The notes beneath the pieces were generated by a model, which was not told the DNA's origin, did no database searches, and worked only from the letters and a program-made list of their open reading frames with translations. The translations under genes and the position numbers were made by a program. Shown here piece by piece: positions 1 to 8,750 of a stretch of 41,810 nt of DNA; the first letter of the stretch is position 1, and each line of letters begins with the position of its first letter. Source of the stretch: DASYYE01 sp035946955 (lineage in GTDB: Bacteria > Actinomycetota > Actinomycetes > Streptosporangiales > Streptosporangiaceae). The DNA lies in the NCBI GenBank assembly GCA_035946955.1, contig DASYYE010000530.1:1-41810 (forward strand), read 5' to 3'.

Positions 1-255
1 TGGATCGGTCGATCGAGCCCGCCGCCAGGCCACCCAGGCCGGCAACGCGGTCGCGGCCAGCAACAGGTACAGGTATCCGATCCGGGGCGGCGTAATCCGG
101 AGCAGGCCGAGGAACAGCGAGGCTAGCGGCGCTGTGACCAGGGCGAATAGCACACCTCGCTTGACTACCCAGTCGAATAGCAACTGCCGCCGCGGCTGGG
201 CGGCGGCCCCTCGGGTATCGGCGCGGACCGGCGGGCCGTCCTCGACCAGCGTCAT
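1..255 (-). CDS. Hypothetical membrane protein, 3' end outside window
   Basis: Reading leftward, an open frame begins with MTLVEDGPPVRADTRG and runs off the window edge after about 85 residues. A basic N-terminal stretch is followed by two hydrophobic segments, one around residues 40-52 (VLFALVTAPLASLF) and one around 61-76 (YLYLLLAATALPAWVAW), so this is probably a small integral membrane protein. Its ATG overlaps the stop of the next gene upstream in an ATGA junction, which implies translational coupling. No family recognised; only the N-terminus is visible. Confidence 0.6.
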   Translation of the reverse strand, partial: MTLVEDGPPVRADTRGAAAQPRRQLLFDWVVKRGVLFALVTAPLASLFLGLLRITPPRIGYLYLLLAATALPAWVAWRRARSTDP

Positions 256-485
256 CGGACAGCACCCTGGCCACGCTGGTCATGAGCGGTGGCTTCAGCG
301 GCCTCGGTCTCTCTGAGCCGGGTCCGCCAGCGCGCGATCGAGGCCACCACTATCACCACCGTGCCACCGATGAGGTAAATCACCGAGTTGGCCGTGTGCC
401 CCGGCTCGAACAGTCTGGGCGCAACGACGACCGCGAACGCGCCTATCACCAAGCCGACGAACGTCCAGAAATCGTTGGCCTCCAT
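252..485 (-). CDS. Small two-helix membrane protein
   Basis: A 77-residue protein starting MEANDFWTFVGLV, with two clear membrane segments (about residues 7-26 and 35-50) separated by a short loop and ending in a charged, Arg/Glu-rich tail. The start is uncertain: an in-frame ATG three codons upstream (base 494) and this one both have purine-rich GGGAG-type sequence about 9 bases before them. The gene overlaps the next one by four bases (ATGA), so the two form a small operon. Function is not recognised. Confidence 0.6.
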   Translation of the reverse strand: MEANDFWTFVGLVIGAFAVVVAPRLFEPGHTANSVIYLIGGTVVIVVASIARWRTRLRETEAAEATAHDQRGQGAVR

Positions 486-1264
486 CTCCCACATCTCCCA
501 TTTCACCTCACCCAACGCACGCGAGTTGACAGAAACATCACGCATCTCTGGTCCGCTGGCACCGCCGTCACCTGGTGACAGTGACCGGCCGGACGCGAAT
601 CCCGCGCCCATCAGCCGAAAAAGGCAGCAACGACAACCAGCGGGGCGGTCCTTCAAAGCCGGGCCCGCTATGGCCTCAGCGCGTTCTCCCTCCTGGAGCC
701 AGAATTACCCGGCAGTGTTAATAACGAGCTGTGCCCGCATTTGGATTGTGCGGCGGGGAAATCTCTGCCCCGGCCACTGCGGCAGCCCAGCTCGTGTCGG
801 TGTGCGGGACCAGCCTCCTTACCAGGGACAGCGCCGGCCGTCAGCCAGCAGCTCCCTGCCGGCTACGCGCTAGCGACGTGGCCGACTCGGCGACCTCGCC
901 CTGGCAATGGTGGCCCCAGACTGCCCGACAAGGAGCGTCCGCAACCTAGTGCCGCCACCGGCAAACGTTTGCTCTATGGCAGTTGATGATGTGGTGGCCA
1001 TCGACTCCGGTCACCGAGGGCGGCGTTTCCCATGATTTCGGTGATTTCCACTGCTATGTGCAGTAAAAACAACCGCGATCAGGAAAGCCGGCGCCTAGTG
1101 GGTACCCACATCCCGGGCGGGCGGCAGGGCGGCAGACAGGGCGAAATGGTGCTTAATACGGCACCAGCGGAAATCGCCGGCAGCAGACCAATCCGGAAGC
1201 CACCAGAATCCGTAGTACCTAAGGGGACTGCCGCTCGCTGCAGTGCCCCCGGTGGGGGATGTGG
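486..1264. other. Intergenic region, nothing convincing
   Basis: About 770 bp lies between the minus-strand membrane genes and the sigma factor. Short open frames on both strands have poor codon bias and no recognisable protein. It should hold the two divergent promoters, but I see no clear -35/-10 pair. The G-rich GGTGGGGG just before the sigma factor is its likely ribosome binding site. Confidence 0.5.
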
Positions 1265-1858
1265 ATGAGCGCGATGGCATCAGATGACTCGCTGCCGGAC
1301 GGGCTATCCGACGAGGCGCTGCTCGCCGGAATGGCCGCCGGCGCTGTCCCAGCCGGCACGGCGTTCGTCCGACGGCACCAGTCCCGGGTGTTCGGCCTGG
1401 CCTGGGCGCTGGTAGGTGACCCCGGCCTAGCCGAGGACGTGGCTCAGGAGACTTTCCTGCGCGCGTGGCTTCACGGTGCCAGCTTCGACGCCCGCAAGGG
1501 CAGCGTGCGGTCCTGGTTGTGCACGATCACCAGGAACCTGGCGATCGACACGCTGCGGATGCGCCGGGCAGAACCGGTGGATGCGGACGCCTTACTGGCG
1601 CAGCTCGCACTCGCCGACGGCGACCTGTCTGATCACATCACCAGGCTCGAGGACGCCGAGCGGGTCCGCGACGCCGTCCGGGAGCTGCCCGAGCCGCAGC
1701 GGCGGGCAGTCGCGCTGGCGGCCTGGTTCGGCCGGACCGCCGAGGAGATCAGCAGAATGGAGCAGATTCCGCTTGGCACCGCGAAGACCCGAATCCGCGA
1801 CGGCATGCTCCGGTTGCGGTCGACGCTGGCCGAGGAGACACTCCAGACACGCCGATGA
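1265..1858 (+). CDS. ECF RNA polymerase sigma factor
   Basis: About 197 residues with the two-domain layout of extracytoplasmic-function sigma factors. Region 2 is visible as FVRRHQSRVFGLAWALVGD, AEDVAQETFLRAW and the promoter-melting stretch SVRSWLCTITRNLAIDTLR; region 4 as ELPEPQRRAVALAAWFGRTAEEIS with its helix-turn-helix IPLGTAKTRIRDGMLRLR. The ATG at 1265 lies about six bases after GGTGGGGG; an in-frame ATG at 1259 is too close to it. The last four bases overlap the start of the anti-sigma factor gene, the usual arrangement for co-expressed partners. It probably directs transcription of a small stress regulon including this locus; no target promoter could be identified here. Confidence 0.9.
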   Translation: MSAMASDDSLPDGLSDEALLAGMAAGAVPAGTAFVRRHQSRVFGLAWALVGDPGLAEDVAQETFLRAWLHGASFDARKGSVRSWLCTITRNLAIDTLRMRRAEPVDADALLAQLALADGDLSDHITRLEDAERVRDAVRELPEPQRRAVALAAWFGRTAEEISRMEQIPLGTAKTRIRDGMLRLRSTLAEETLQTRR

Positions 1859-2544
1859 ACGAGATGGACTGCGCGGTGTTCCAGGATGCCGCGGCGGAAC
1901 TCGCGCTCGGCATACTGACCGGGCCAGACCGGGCGGCTGCCCTGAAGCACATGGAGCGCTGCGCAAGCTGCCAGGCTGAGCTGGCTTCGCTGGCCGCGGC
2001 TGCGGACCACCTTCTGGACCTCGTCCCTGAGCGGGGCGCGCCGGACGGGTTCGAAAGCCGGATGGCTACGGCGTTGCGCCAGTCGGTGCCGGGACAAGCC
2101 GCCCGGCGCCACCAAGGGAAGGCAGTACGCCGCCGGCTGGCAGGCTGGCGGCGGCGGTACCGGCTCGCCGCCGCCGCAGCGGCCACCGCGGGCGCGCTGG
2201 GCTTCGGGCTCTACCAGGTCGGCGCACCGCCGCAAGAGCCCGCTTACAGCCACGCGGAGGTGGCCGCACTGAGCACGCCGGCAGGTGCACCTACCGGCGA
2301 AATGGTGCTGACGGGTGCACCGTATCCCCTGCTGGTGATGGTGCTGAACCCGGGCGCGGCACGCGGCTGGTACCACTGTTACCTGCGTACCTCCGGCGGG
2401 CGGCAGGCGTTTGCCGGAGCGTTCCATGTTGACCGAGGCGGCGGAGCATGGGTGATCCGGACGCCTATGCCTCCACGAGATCTGACCGGTGCGCGGCTGG
2501 TAGGACCGGGCGGCACCGAGATAGCGAGCGCCACGTTCACCTGA
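1855..2544 (+). CDS. Zinc-finger anti-sigma factor, membrane-anchored
   Basis: A 229-residue protein with an N-terminal anti-sigma domain carrying the H-x3-C-x2-C zinc motif (HMERCASC, residues about 32-39), a basic linker, one membrane helix (about residues 103-122, rich in Ala/Gly) and an extracytoplasmic RskA-like C-terminal domain of about 100 residues. In this family the cytoplasmic domain binds region 2 and 4 of the cognate ECF sigma factor and releases it on a signal, often by regulated proteolysis. ATGA overlap with the sigma gene supports the pairing. Confidence 0.87.
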   Translation: MNEMDCAVFQDAAAELALGILTGPDRAAALKHMERCASCQAELASLAAAADHLLDLVPERGAPDGFESRMATALRQSVPGQAARRHQGKAVRRRLAGWRRRYRLAAAAAATAGALGFGLYQVGAPPQEPAYSHAEVAALSTPAGAPTGEMVLTGAPYPLLVMVLNPGAARGWYHCYLRTSGGRQAFAGAFHVDRGGGAWVIRTPMPPRDLTGARLVGPGGTEIASATFT

Positions 2545-2575
2545 GCAGCCAGTCCTTGGGTGCTTGGATGGGGGC

Positions 2576-3034
2576 ATGACAATCGGGCAGGAGCCGCCAC
2601 GTGTGGTCAGCGCGAACCGCGAGATCGCGGCCACGCCGGAGCGGATCTTCGAACTAATCGCGGACCCGGCCCAGCAACCACGCTGGGACGGCAACGACAA
2701 CCTCCGCGAAGCACCGGCCGGGCAGCGTGCCCGCAGCGTCGGTGACATGTTCGAGATGACCCTGACCAAGGGCGCCATCCGGGAAAACCACGTGGTCGAG
2801 TTCGAAGAGGGCCGCCGGATTGCCTGGATGCCCGCTGAACCGGGGCGGCGGCCTCCCGGGCACCTGTGGCGATGGGAGCTCGAACCGGTCGGCGATTCCC
2901 GCACGCGGGTCAGCCACACCTACGACTGGACCCAGCTGACAGACGAAAAGCGCCTGCCGCGGGCCAGGGCGACCACGGCGGACAAGCTCCACGCCTCGCT
3001 CGACCGGCTCGCGGCCCTCGCCGAAGCACCCTGA
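2576..3034 (+). CDS. SRPBCC (polyketide cyclase/dehydrase-like) protein
   Basis: About 152 residues. The opening SANREIAATPERIFELIADPAQQPRWDG is the usual beginning of the START/Bet v1-like SRPBCC fold, followed by alternating beta strands (MFEMTLTKGAIRENHVVEFE, HLWRWELEP, SRTRVSHTYDW) and a long C-terminal helix. These proteins bind hydrophobic ligands in a helix-grip cavity; the ligand cannot be inferred. The ATG was chosen over an in-frame TTG four codons upstream because it lies right after a GGGGG run. It follows the anti-sigma gene on the same strand and converges on the biosynthetic cluster, whose last gene ends 25 bp away, so it marks the cluster border. Confidence 0.75.
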   Translation: MTIGQEPPRVVSANREIAATPERIFELIADPAQQPRWDGNDNLREAPAGQRARSVGDMFEMTLTKGAIRENHVVEFEEGRRIAWMPAEPGRRPPGHLWRWELEPVGDSRTRVSHTYDWTQLTDEKRLPRARATTADKLHASLDRLAALAEAP

Positions 3035-3059
3035 TCCGCGGCGCCGCAGGGCTGGCCGT

Positions 3060-4241
3060 CTACTGTGTGACGACCTGGAGGCGCTGCCGGACCTCCTGGA
3101 GTGAGGTCTCCAGCCCCGTCCGGCTGCTGGCCGTGAGCACCACCTGCCCGACGCGGCCGTCTGATGACCGCGCGGGCGCGATGACATCACCAGGCGAGAC
3201 GGTGACGGTGGCCTCGACCACACCAGGCCAGGCCTGGACCTCGGCTAGGCCCTGCACGGCGGTGACCGTCCCGGCCGCCGCGATGGGAAGGTAGCTGGCT
3301 GCGAAGCAGGTGGGTTCCTGCGGGGCGGGCGGCAGTTCAAGGCCGAGCGCCAGCCGCACCGCCAGTTCGTACCAGTCGACTCCGTAGCAGAGTCCCAGCA
3401 GGTCCATGAGGCAGTCGCCAGGCGTGCGGACCGCGATCTCCATGACCACCGGCCCATCGGGCGTGAGCCGGAACTCCAGATGCACAATGCCGGTCTGCAT
3501 CCCAAGGGCTTCCAGGACCGCACTCCCGAATTCGGTGACCAGCGCCCGGGTGCGCTCGTCCACGTCGGCTGCGACGCGGTGGGCGACCTCGACGTATTGC
3601 GGTGGGCCGGTTGTCTCCTTGGCGGTCAGGTTGGCGAACCAGACCTTCCCTTCGCGGACCAGGGCTTCCCAGCTGTATTCCGGCCCGGCCACTGCCTGTT
3701 CCACCAGGAGCCTGCCCTCCGGCCCGCGGCGTTCGGCTGCCGCCAGGTAGGCGGTGGTATCCGGCACGAGTTCGACGCCGATGCTGCCCGCGGAGGACAA
3801 GGGCTTGATGACGACGGGCATCCGCGCCTGCGCCCATGGACGGGCGTCGGCAAGGCGGTCCGTAATGAGGTAGTCGGGCTGGCCGATACCCGCGGCAGCG
3901 AATCGGCCTCGCTGCAGCGCCTTGTTGCGTGAGAGTACAGCCGCCCGCAGTGACGGGCCGGGTAGCCCGAGTTCGTCCTGCACCAGGGCGGCGCCGAGCA
4001 CATGTGGCTCGCTGAAGGCCAGCACCCCGTCCGGCCGCCACGTGCGTGCCGCCGCGCTGGCGGCTTCCGCCCACAGCTCATCCGATGTGCCCCGGCACAG
4101 GGTCACCCGCTCAACCTGGTCGCCGACCAGCGCCGCACGTTCCGGTAGCTCCACCAGATGCACCCGGACACCCAGCCGACGTGCCGCGGCGAGGTAGGGC
4201 GGCCCCGTCCTGCCCACTCCTACAAGCAGTAGTTCCTGCAT
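3060..4241 (-). CDS. ATP-grasp ligase (first of three), likely amino-acid/peptide ligase
   Basis: A 393-residue carboxylate-amine ligase. The N-terminal Rossmann-like domain (MQELLLVGVGRTGPPYLAAA) precedes the ATP-grasp fold: a nucleotide-binding strand MPVVIKPLSSAGSIG, then GPEYSWEALV, and the Mg-binding end HLEFRLTPDGPVVMEIAVRTPGD. Members form amide bonds through an acyl-phosphate and commonly couple amino acids in small peptide antibiotics; TblF of tabtoxin is this type. The ATG at 4241 has GGAGGG about 7 bases upstream, so the 12-codon upstream extension is discarded. It is the last gene of the 22-kb run, about 80 bp after the transporter. Which substrates it joins is unknown. Confidence 0.88.
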   Translation of the reverse strand: MQELLLVGVGRTGPPYLAAARRLGVRVHLVELPERAALVGDQVERVTLCRGTSDELWAEAASAAARTWRPDGVLAFSEPHVLGAALVQDELGLPGPSLRAAVLSRNKALQRGRFAAAGIGQPDYLITDRLADARPWAQARMPVVIKPLSSAGSIGVELVPDTTAYLAAAERRGPEGRLLVEQAVAGPEYSWEALVREGKVWFANLTAKETTGPPQYVEVAHRVAADVDERTRALVTEFGSAVLEALGMQTGIVHLEFRLTPDGPVVMEIAVRTPGDCLMDLLGLCYGVDWYELAVRLALGLELPPAPQEPTCFAASYLPIAAAGTVTAVQGLAEVQAWPGVVEATVTVSPGDVIAPARSSDGRVGQVVLTASSRTGLETSLQEVRQRLQVVTQ

Positions 4242-4271
4242 GATTTCACCCTCCGTGTCCTTACTTGCGTG

Positions 4272-4400
4272 CGGCACCTGCCAGGACCACCGCGGACGTG
4301 GCTCGACCCGCCCACCATCCGCGTCAGCACTGCCGGGCCGACCGCACTGGTCCTGAGTTCACATACCGAGGAGCGATAGGCTCGGCGATCTTCCGGTGCC
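4272..4400. repeat. Degenerate tandem duplicate of the MFS gene 3' part
   Basis: This stretch resembles 4457-4597 with scattered substitutions and small gaps. The best block is 4314-4400 against 4502-4597: both share GCGTCAGCA, GCCGGGCCGAC, GAGTTCA and TCTTCCGG in the same order. Read on the minus strand in another frame it still spells SAVGPAVLTR, matching SAVGPALLTR of the transporter. The offset is about 188 bp, so a tandem duplication of the transporter's 3' end decayed and now supplies its tail and stop codon. Confidence 0.75.
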
Positions 4401-5631
4401 GCGCTGCCGGGCGCGCCCACTCGGCGACCAGCACGACCAGCAGCCCGGTGAGCAGAAAGCACCCGGCCAGCCCGATCCAGCCGCTCCTGCCATTACCGAT
4501 CACCACCCGCGTCAGCAGCGCCGGGCCGACGGCAGAGGCCGCGCTGATCCCGAGTTCATAGACCGAGAGGTAGGTCGCCCGGCGGTCTTCCGGCGCCAGG
4601 GAAAAGGACAGCCGCCACGCCCCCGCTCCCTGCCAGATCTCACCCAGGGTCAAGGCGATCGTCGCGCCGATCAGCAGGACCGTCGCCCCTGCACTGCCGG
4701 TCCTGGCGCTCAGGGCGACAAGTACGCAGCAGGCGGCGAGGGCCCAGCCAGCCCAGTTCTGACGGCGCGCGGCACTGCTGATACCAGAGGCACCCGCGCT
4801 CAACCGGACCTGCAGCCCGATGACCACGATGGTGTTGATCAGGACGATGATGCCGACGAGTGGCAGCGGAGCCGCGGTCTTCCTGGTCGCGATCCACAAC
4901 GGCAGGCCAGCGGTCAGGATGGTCGCATGCAGGAAGAGGATGCCGTTGAGCCCAGCCAGCGCGAGGAAGCGCAGGTCATGCACTCGCACGCCGCGCTTCT
5001 CGGTCCGCTCGCTGCGGGTCCTGGCGTTCGCGGCGGCGGGCAGCCGGGACTGCAGCGCCGCTGTCACGAAGAAGGTCGCCGCGTCGGCGAAGACCAGGCC
5101 GGCGAACGCCGCTTTGCTTCCCAGCGCCACCACGAGGGTCGCGAGGACAGCACCGATGCTGAAACCCGCATTGCGGGTGGAGAAGATCACGGCCATGGTC
5201 TTGACTCGTGAGTCGTCGCCCTCCAGAGCACCCACGATGCCCTGGATGACCGGGCCGCCACCCCATTCGGCGATACCGATCAGGAACGCGACCAGGTAGA
5301 AGACCACCGGGGTCCGGATGAACGGGTAGACGGTGAAACAGCACCCCCGCCACAGGTACAGCGCCATGATGGTGCGCTTGCCCCCGAACCGGTCAGCGAG
5401 CCAGCCGACCGGGACCATGCCGAGGAAACCGGCCAGGCCAGCCAGGGACAAGCCGATGCCGACCTGGACGGTGCTCAGGCCAAGGACGCGGGTGAAGAAC
5501 ACGGCCGACCCGGCGATGAACAGGCCAGTGCCCAGGGAATCGACGAACGAGGCGCCGATGAGCAGCCGCACATGACGGCCTGGCGGCAACCAGGCGCGCA
5601 GGCGAGCTGCTGAGAGCACTGGCGTCCTCAC
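4324..5631 (-). CDS. MFS transporter, probable product exporter
   Basis: A 435-residue major facilitator with about 12 membrane segments. The loop-2/3 signature is visible as GWLADRFGGKRT (about residue 70), and DSLGTGLF lies in the first helix. It probably exports the cluster product, as proposed for TblR in tabtoxin producers. The GTG start overlaps the stop of the upstream ATP-grasp gene in a GTGA junction. A longer in-frame extension to 5835 lies inside that gene and has no coding character. The last 23 or so residues (after RPAARHR) are encoded by a decayed duplicate of the gene's own 3' part and are unlikely to matter for transport. Confidence 0.87.
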   Translation of the reverse strand: MRTPVLSAARLRAWLPPGRHVRLLIGASFVDSLGTGLFIAGSAVFFTRVLGLSTVQVGIGLSLAGLAGFLGMVPVGWLADRFGGKRTIMALYLWRGCCFTVYPFIRTPVVFYLVAFLIGIAEWGGGPVIQGIVGALEGDDSRVKTMAVIFSTRNAGFSIGAVLATLVVALGSKAAFAGLVFADAATFFVTAALQSRLPAAANARTRSERTEKRGVRVHDLRFLALAGLNGILFLHATILTAGLPLWIATRKTAAPLPLVGIIVLINTIVVIGLQVRLSAGASGISSAARRQNWAGWALAACCVLVALSARTGSAGATVLLIGATIALTLGEIWQGAGAWRLSFSLAPEDRRATYLSVYELGISAASAVGPALLTRVVIGNGRSGWIGLAGCFLLTGLLVVLVAEWARPAARHRKIAEPIAPRYVNSGPVRSARQC

Positions 5632-6875
5632 TGCCGATCGTGGCTGGCTTCCGCCGTAGCCGTCTCGGGCGGACTGTACGGTTGCACCTCCACCGACTTG
5701 AACAGCCTGGTCAGGAAGTCTTCGAGGACAGGCGCGGGGGCGGGGCCGACTATGCCGGCCAGCGGTATGTCGCTGTCCGCGTAGGTGATCACGTCTTTGA
5801 CCGGCTCGTCGGGCTGGCGCTGTACCCACCGCCACACGAGCGGGTCGTCCCGGAACATCTGCTCCCCGCTGATCCGGCAGTACCGGGTACCCAGGGTGTG
5901 GCCTGGGACTACGAACCAGCCATACCGCTCGTCAGGTTCGGGGACCCGCGCCGGGGGCCGGGCAGCCGAGCCCTCGATCAGGCAGCGGATCTGCGCGGAG
6001 ATCATGTGCACGCCGGTTGCCAGCTCGAATGTGCCGGGCACGTCCGCACCACCGGCCCGGGCCCCGACCTCGAGGAAGACCAGGCCTTCAGCGCTCTCGA
6101 TACCCTCCAGGTGGAAGGGGCCGTTTTTGATGCCGACCGCGCGCAGGCAGCGCAGGGCCCAGTCGACGACGGCTGGCCCGGTATCGACCTGCACCGAGCC
6201 CAGCGGCGTGCCCTGAGCGTAGCCCAGGCAGGTGTTGATGTACCGGCTTGCCTGGATGGCTACCGGCTCTCCCGCTGTCAGCAGCCCGTCGACGTGGATG
6301 ATGGGCCCTTCGACGTACTCCTCGATTTCAAAGGTGTCGGGGGAAGCCAGGCTGTCCTCGCGGCACGCCGCGGTCAGGGCGGCAGCAACGTTGGTGTGAG
6401 TGGAGATTCCTTCGCTGGACGCACCCGCGCGTGGCTTGAGCACCGTGGGCCCGTGCCATGGCACCCCCGCGGTACCTGTGGCGAGCGCTTCGCTGAGCGG
6501 CATGAACCGTGGCGCGCGCAGCCCCGCTGCCGCCACCGCCGACTTCATGACGACCTTGTCCCTGGTCGGCAGCACGTCGCGTTCGGTGTCGCCGGGGACC
6601 CCCAGCGCCTCCCGCACGCGGCCAGCGGGGATGAGGTCGTATTCGGACAGGGCGATGACGAGGTCTGGTCTTGGCAGGCCGGACACAGCGGCGAGGACTT
6701 CGGCTGCTGTGTCGCCGGTGCCCGGACGTTCCAGCCTGCGGGCTGGGACCCCCTCGGGCAGGGTGGCCCACCGGTCCGGGACGCTGACATAGGTGACGTC
6801 GTGTTTGGTGTGGTCGATGTTTTTGGCGTAGAGCACGAAGGAGTCAGGGACACGGTGCATGACGAGGATGTGCAT
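5628..6875 (-). CDS. ATP-grasp ligase (second of three)
   Basis: A 415-residue ATP-grasp protein. After an N-terminal preATP-grasp region (MHILVMHRVPDSF) come the nucleotide-binding strand PTVLKPRAGASSEG, the adenine-contact region FEIEEYVEGPIIHVDG, and the Mg-binding strand FHLEGIESAEGLVFLEVGARAGG. The motif arrangement is that of the L-amino-acid ligase (BacD/carnosine synthase-like) group. Sequence similarity to the other two ATP-grasp genes in the cluster is confined to motifs, so they are unlikely to be recent copies and may couple different substrates. It starts about 30 bp after the third ligase gene and overlaps the exporter by four bases. Confidence 0.88.
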   Translation of the reverse strand: MHILVMHRVPDSFVLYAKNIDHTKHDVTYVSVPDRWATLPEGVPARRLERPGTGDTAAEVLAAVSGLPRPDLVIALSEYDLIPAGRVREALGVPGDTERDVLPTRDKVVMKSAVAAAGLRAPRFMPLSEALATGTAGVPWHGPTVLKPRAGASSEGISTHTNVAAALTAACREDSLASPDTFEIEEYVEGPIIHVDGLLTAGEPVAIQASRYINTCLGYAQGTPLGSVQVDTGPAVVDWALRCLRAVGIKNGPFHLEGIESAEGLVFLEVGARAGGADVPGTFELATGVHMISAQIRCLIEGSAARPPARVPEPDERYGWFVVPGHTLGTRYCRISGEQMFRDDPLVWRWVQRQPDEPVKDVITYADSDIPLAGIVGPAPAPVLEDFLTRLFKSVEVQPYSPPETATAEASHDRQ

Positions 6876-6906
6876 GGCGTCTTCCGTCAGCTGGAGGGAG
6901 GAGGGA

Positions 6907-8169
6907 TCAGGTGTCAGGAACGGCCGGCGACCAGGTGCAGCTCAGCGCTGCCTGCGCGTGGTCGAGCGCCGACCGGCACTCCTGCTCGGTGGGTGCCACC
7001 GAGGTGGCGAGCGCGATTCTGCCGTCCATCAGCCCCCGGCCGGGCTGAGAGACCGTGGCCCCGGCATCGACCAGCGGGGCCAGCAGGTCCAGCAGGTCCA
7101 GCCCGGCGGCGGGCAGGCAGGTGAGGTCGAAGCCGACCGAGGAGATGAGCGTGCGGGGCCACGGCGGGTAGAAGAACCGTATGCCGGCGACGCCCTCCGC
7201 ACGGGGGCTGAGGTCCGGTGGCTGGCCGCAGGCGACGGCGGCCGCGGCAAGGCCCGGGTCGATGCCGGTGGCGCGCATGCCCAGGTACGGGATGAGGTCA
7301 CCACCGAGCCGCCCGTTCACCTCGATCAGCTTCGGGCCGTCCGGAGTCAGCTTCAGCTCCGCGTGGGTGCAGCCATCGGTGTAACCGAGCGCGGCGTGGA
7401 CCCGCGCCAGCACGCCGAGCAGTCCCGAATCGGTCAGCAACGGGTCACCGCTGCTGACCAGGTGGCCGGTCTCCTCGAAGTACGGGGCGAACCCGATCTC
7501 TTTGCGTGCCACGAACACCGGCGTCACCCGGCCGCCCTGGACCACGGAGTCGACGCTTATCTCGGGACCGGTCAAATACTCCTCGACCAGCACCGCCTGG
7601 CTGGACAGCGGCACATCCGGGGCCGGCACGTCGCGGGAGGCCGGGAACTCTTCCGCGAGCTGGGTGGGGTCATCCACCTTGACGACCCCTTCGCTCGCCA
7701 CACCGGCGCGTGGCTTGAGCACCACGGGGTAGCCGATCTTCGCGGCGGCTGTCTGCGCCTCGTCGACGTCGCTGACGTCAGCGAACTCCGGCTGCGGGAC
7801 GCCATGGGCGGCCAGCGCCGACCGTGTCGCCAGCTTGTCCCGGCAGGCCAATGCGGCGGCTGCGCTGGGACCAGGCAGCCCCAGCGCAGCCGCCGCCCGG
7901 GCGGAGTCGACCGTGTGGTCCTCCGCCCAGGTCAGGACGCCGGCCACCGGGAGCTGCGCGGCCAACCGCTGGGCGGCCGAGACCACGGCGTCGGTGCCCA
8001 TATCAGGCAGGACCACGACGCCGTCGAGGTATGGCAACGCCCAGGCCGGGTCTGAGCCTGTGAGCAGGTGGATGCGGTACCGCGCCGCGATGGACCGCAG
8101 CAGGTACTCACGGTAGAGCCGTGGCCCGGTGGAGATGAGGACCAGCACGGGCTTGCCAGCGGGCTTCAT
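6907..8169 (-). CDS. ATP-grasp ligase (third of three)
   Basis: A 420-residue carboxylate-amine ligase. It opens with a Rossmann-like half (KPVLVLISTGPRLYREYLLR), then YPVVLKPRAGVASEG as the ATP-binding strand, VLVEEYLTGPEISVDS, and the Mg-binding CTHAELKLTPDGPKLIEVNGRLGGD. The combination PEISVDS...EVNGRLGG is typical of peptide-forming L-amino-acid ligases. The ATG overlaps the cupin stop codon (ATGA), which is why the 19-codon upstream extension is rejected. With two further ATP-grasp genes downstream, the cluster can in principle make up to three amide bonds without an NRPS condensation domain. Confidence 0.89.
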   Translation of the reverse strand: MKPAGKPVLVLISTGPRLYREYLLRSIAARYRIHLLTGSDPAWALPYLDGVVVLPDMGTDAVVSAAQRLAAQLPVAGVLTWAEDHTVDSARAAAALGLPGPSAAAALACRDKLATRSALAAHGVPQPEFADVSDVDEAQTAAAKIGYPVVLKPRAGVASEGVVKVDDPTQLAEEFPASRDVPAPDVPLSSQAVLVEEYLTGPEISVDSVVQGGRVTPVFVARKEIGFAPYFEETGHLVSSGDPLLTDSGLLGVLARVHAALGYTDGCTHAELKLTPDGPKLIEVNGRLGGDLIPYLGMRATGIDPGLAAAAVACGQPPDLSPRAEGVAGIRFFYPPWPRTLISSVGFDLTCLPAAGLDLLDLLAPLVDAGATVSQPGRGLMDGRIALATSVAPTEQECRSALDHAQAALSCTWSPAVPDT

Positions 8170-8732
8170 GGCGCCCCGGCCGGACGGCCGGCGGCCTCGC
8201 GGCGGGCGCCGATGTCCACGAAGCACATCAGCGCCGGTGCGTCGCCGTAGTTGTGCCAGGCATGCCGGGTGCCCTGCTGGACCACACAGGTTCCGGGGGT
8301 GAGCCGGACCTCCTTGCCGCCGTCGAGCTCCAGCCAGAGCTCGCCCTCCAGGCAGATGCCGTAGTCGAGGGTGTCGGTGGCGTGCATGCCGGAGTCGTCG
8401 GACTCGAACGTGTCCATCAGGCCTGGCAGCTCCGCGGCGGCCTCAGCAGCGATGTCGCCGGGGTCGCCTGCGGCCACGGCAGTGGCTGACCGGGGCGGGA
8501 AACGCACCATCAGCAGCCGGGTGCCGCCGGGGCCGGGGAAGAAGGGCAACTGCACAGGCTCCTGCGGCTGGGTTCCGACCGTGGCGCCTCCGTCCGCGGT
8601 CCCCCAGAGCAGGTAGAGGTCCTGCCCGGGCAGGGCACGGACCGTCACTGGCGCCGCAGCGGCGTCATGGAGCACCGTCGACGTCCCATCCGGCCCGAAT
8701 CCCGTCACGATGAGGCGGGGTTCCATCGCCAC
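8166..8732 (-). CDS. Cupin-domain protein
   Basis: A 188-residue protein with one clear C-terminal cupin barrel. The first conserved block is seen as HATDTLDYGICLEGELWLELDGG and the second as LTPGTCVVQQGTRHAWHN, with His residues (HATD; RHAWHN) in place to bind a metal. The N-terminal half may be a degenerate second barrel. Cupins in biosynthetic clusters act as isomerases, epimerases, dioxygenases or binding proteins; nothing here distinguishes these. GTG start with AGGAG seven bases upstream. It is coupled by ATGA to the following ATP-grasp gene. Confidence 0.8.
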   Translation of the reverse strand: MAMEPRLIVTGFGPDGTSTVLHDAAAAPVTVRALPGQDLYLLWGTADGGATVGTQPQEPVQLPFFPGPGGTRLLMVRFPPRSATAVAAGDPGDIAAEAAAELPGLMDTFESDDSGMHATDTLDYGICLEGELWLELDGGKEVRLTPGTCVVQQGTRHAWHNYGDAPALMCFVDIGARREAAGRPAGAP

Positions 8733-8750
8733 CTGAGCACTCCTTGTCCG

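Noticed and set aside
388..1268. Several + and - frames of 60-160 codons in the left intergenic region
   Set aside because: No codon bias, ribosome binding site or recognisable protein.
1633..2919. 428-codon minus-strand frame
   Set aside because: Antisense to the sigma, anti-sigma and SRPBCC genes, with Arg/Ser/Pro-rich shadow composition typical of high-GC DNA.
5640..8055. Long + strand frames (494 and 398 codons)
   Set aside because: Shadows of the ATP-grasp genes; Arg/Gly/Pro/His-rich with no domain.
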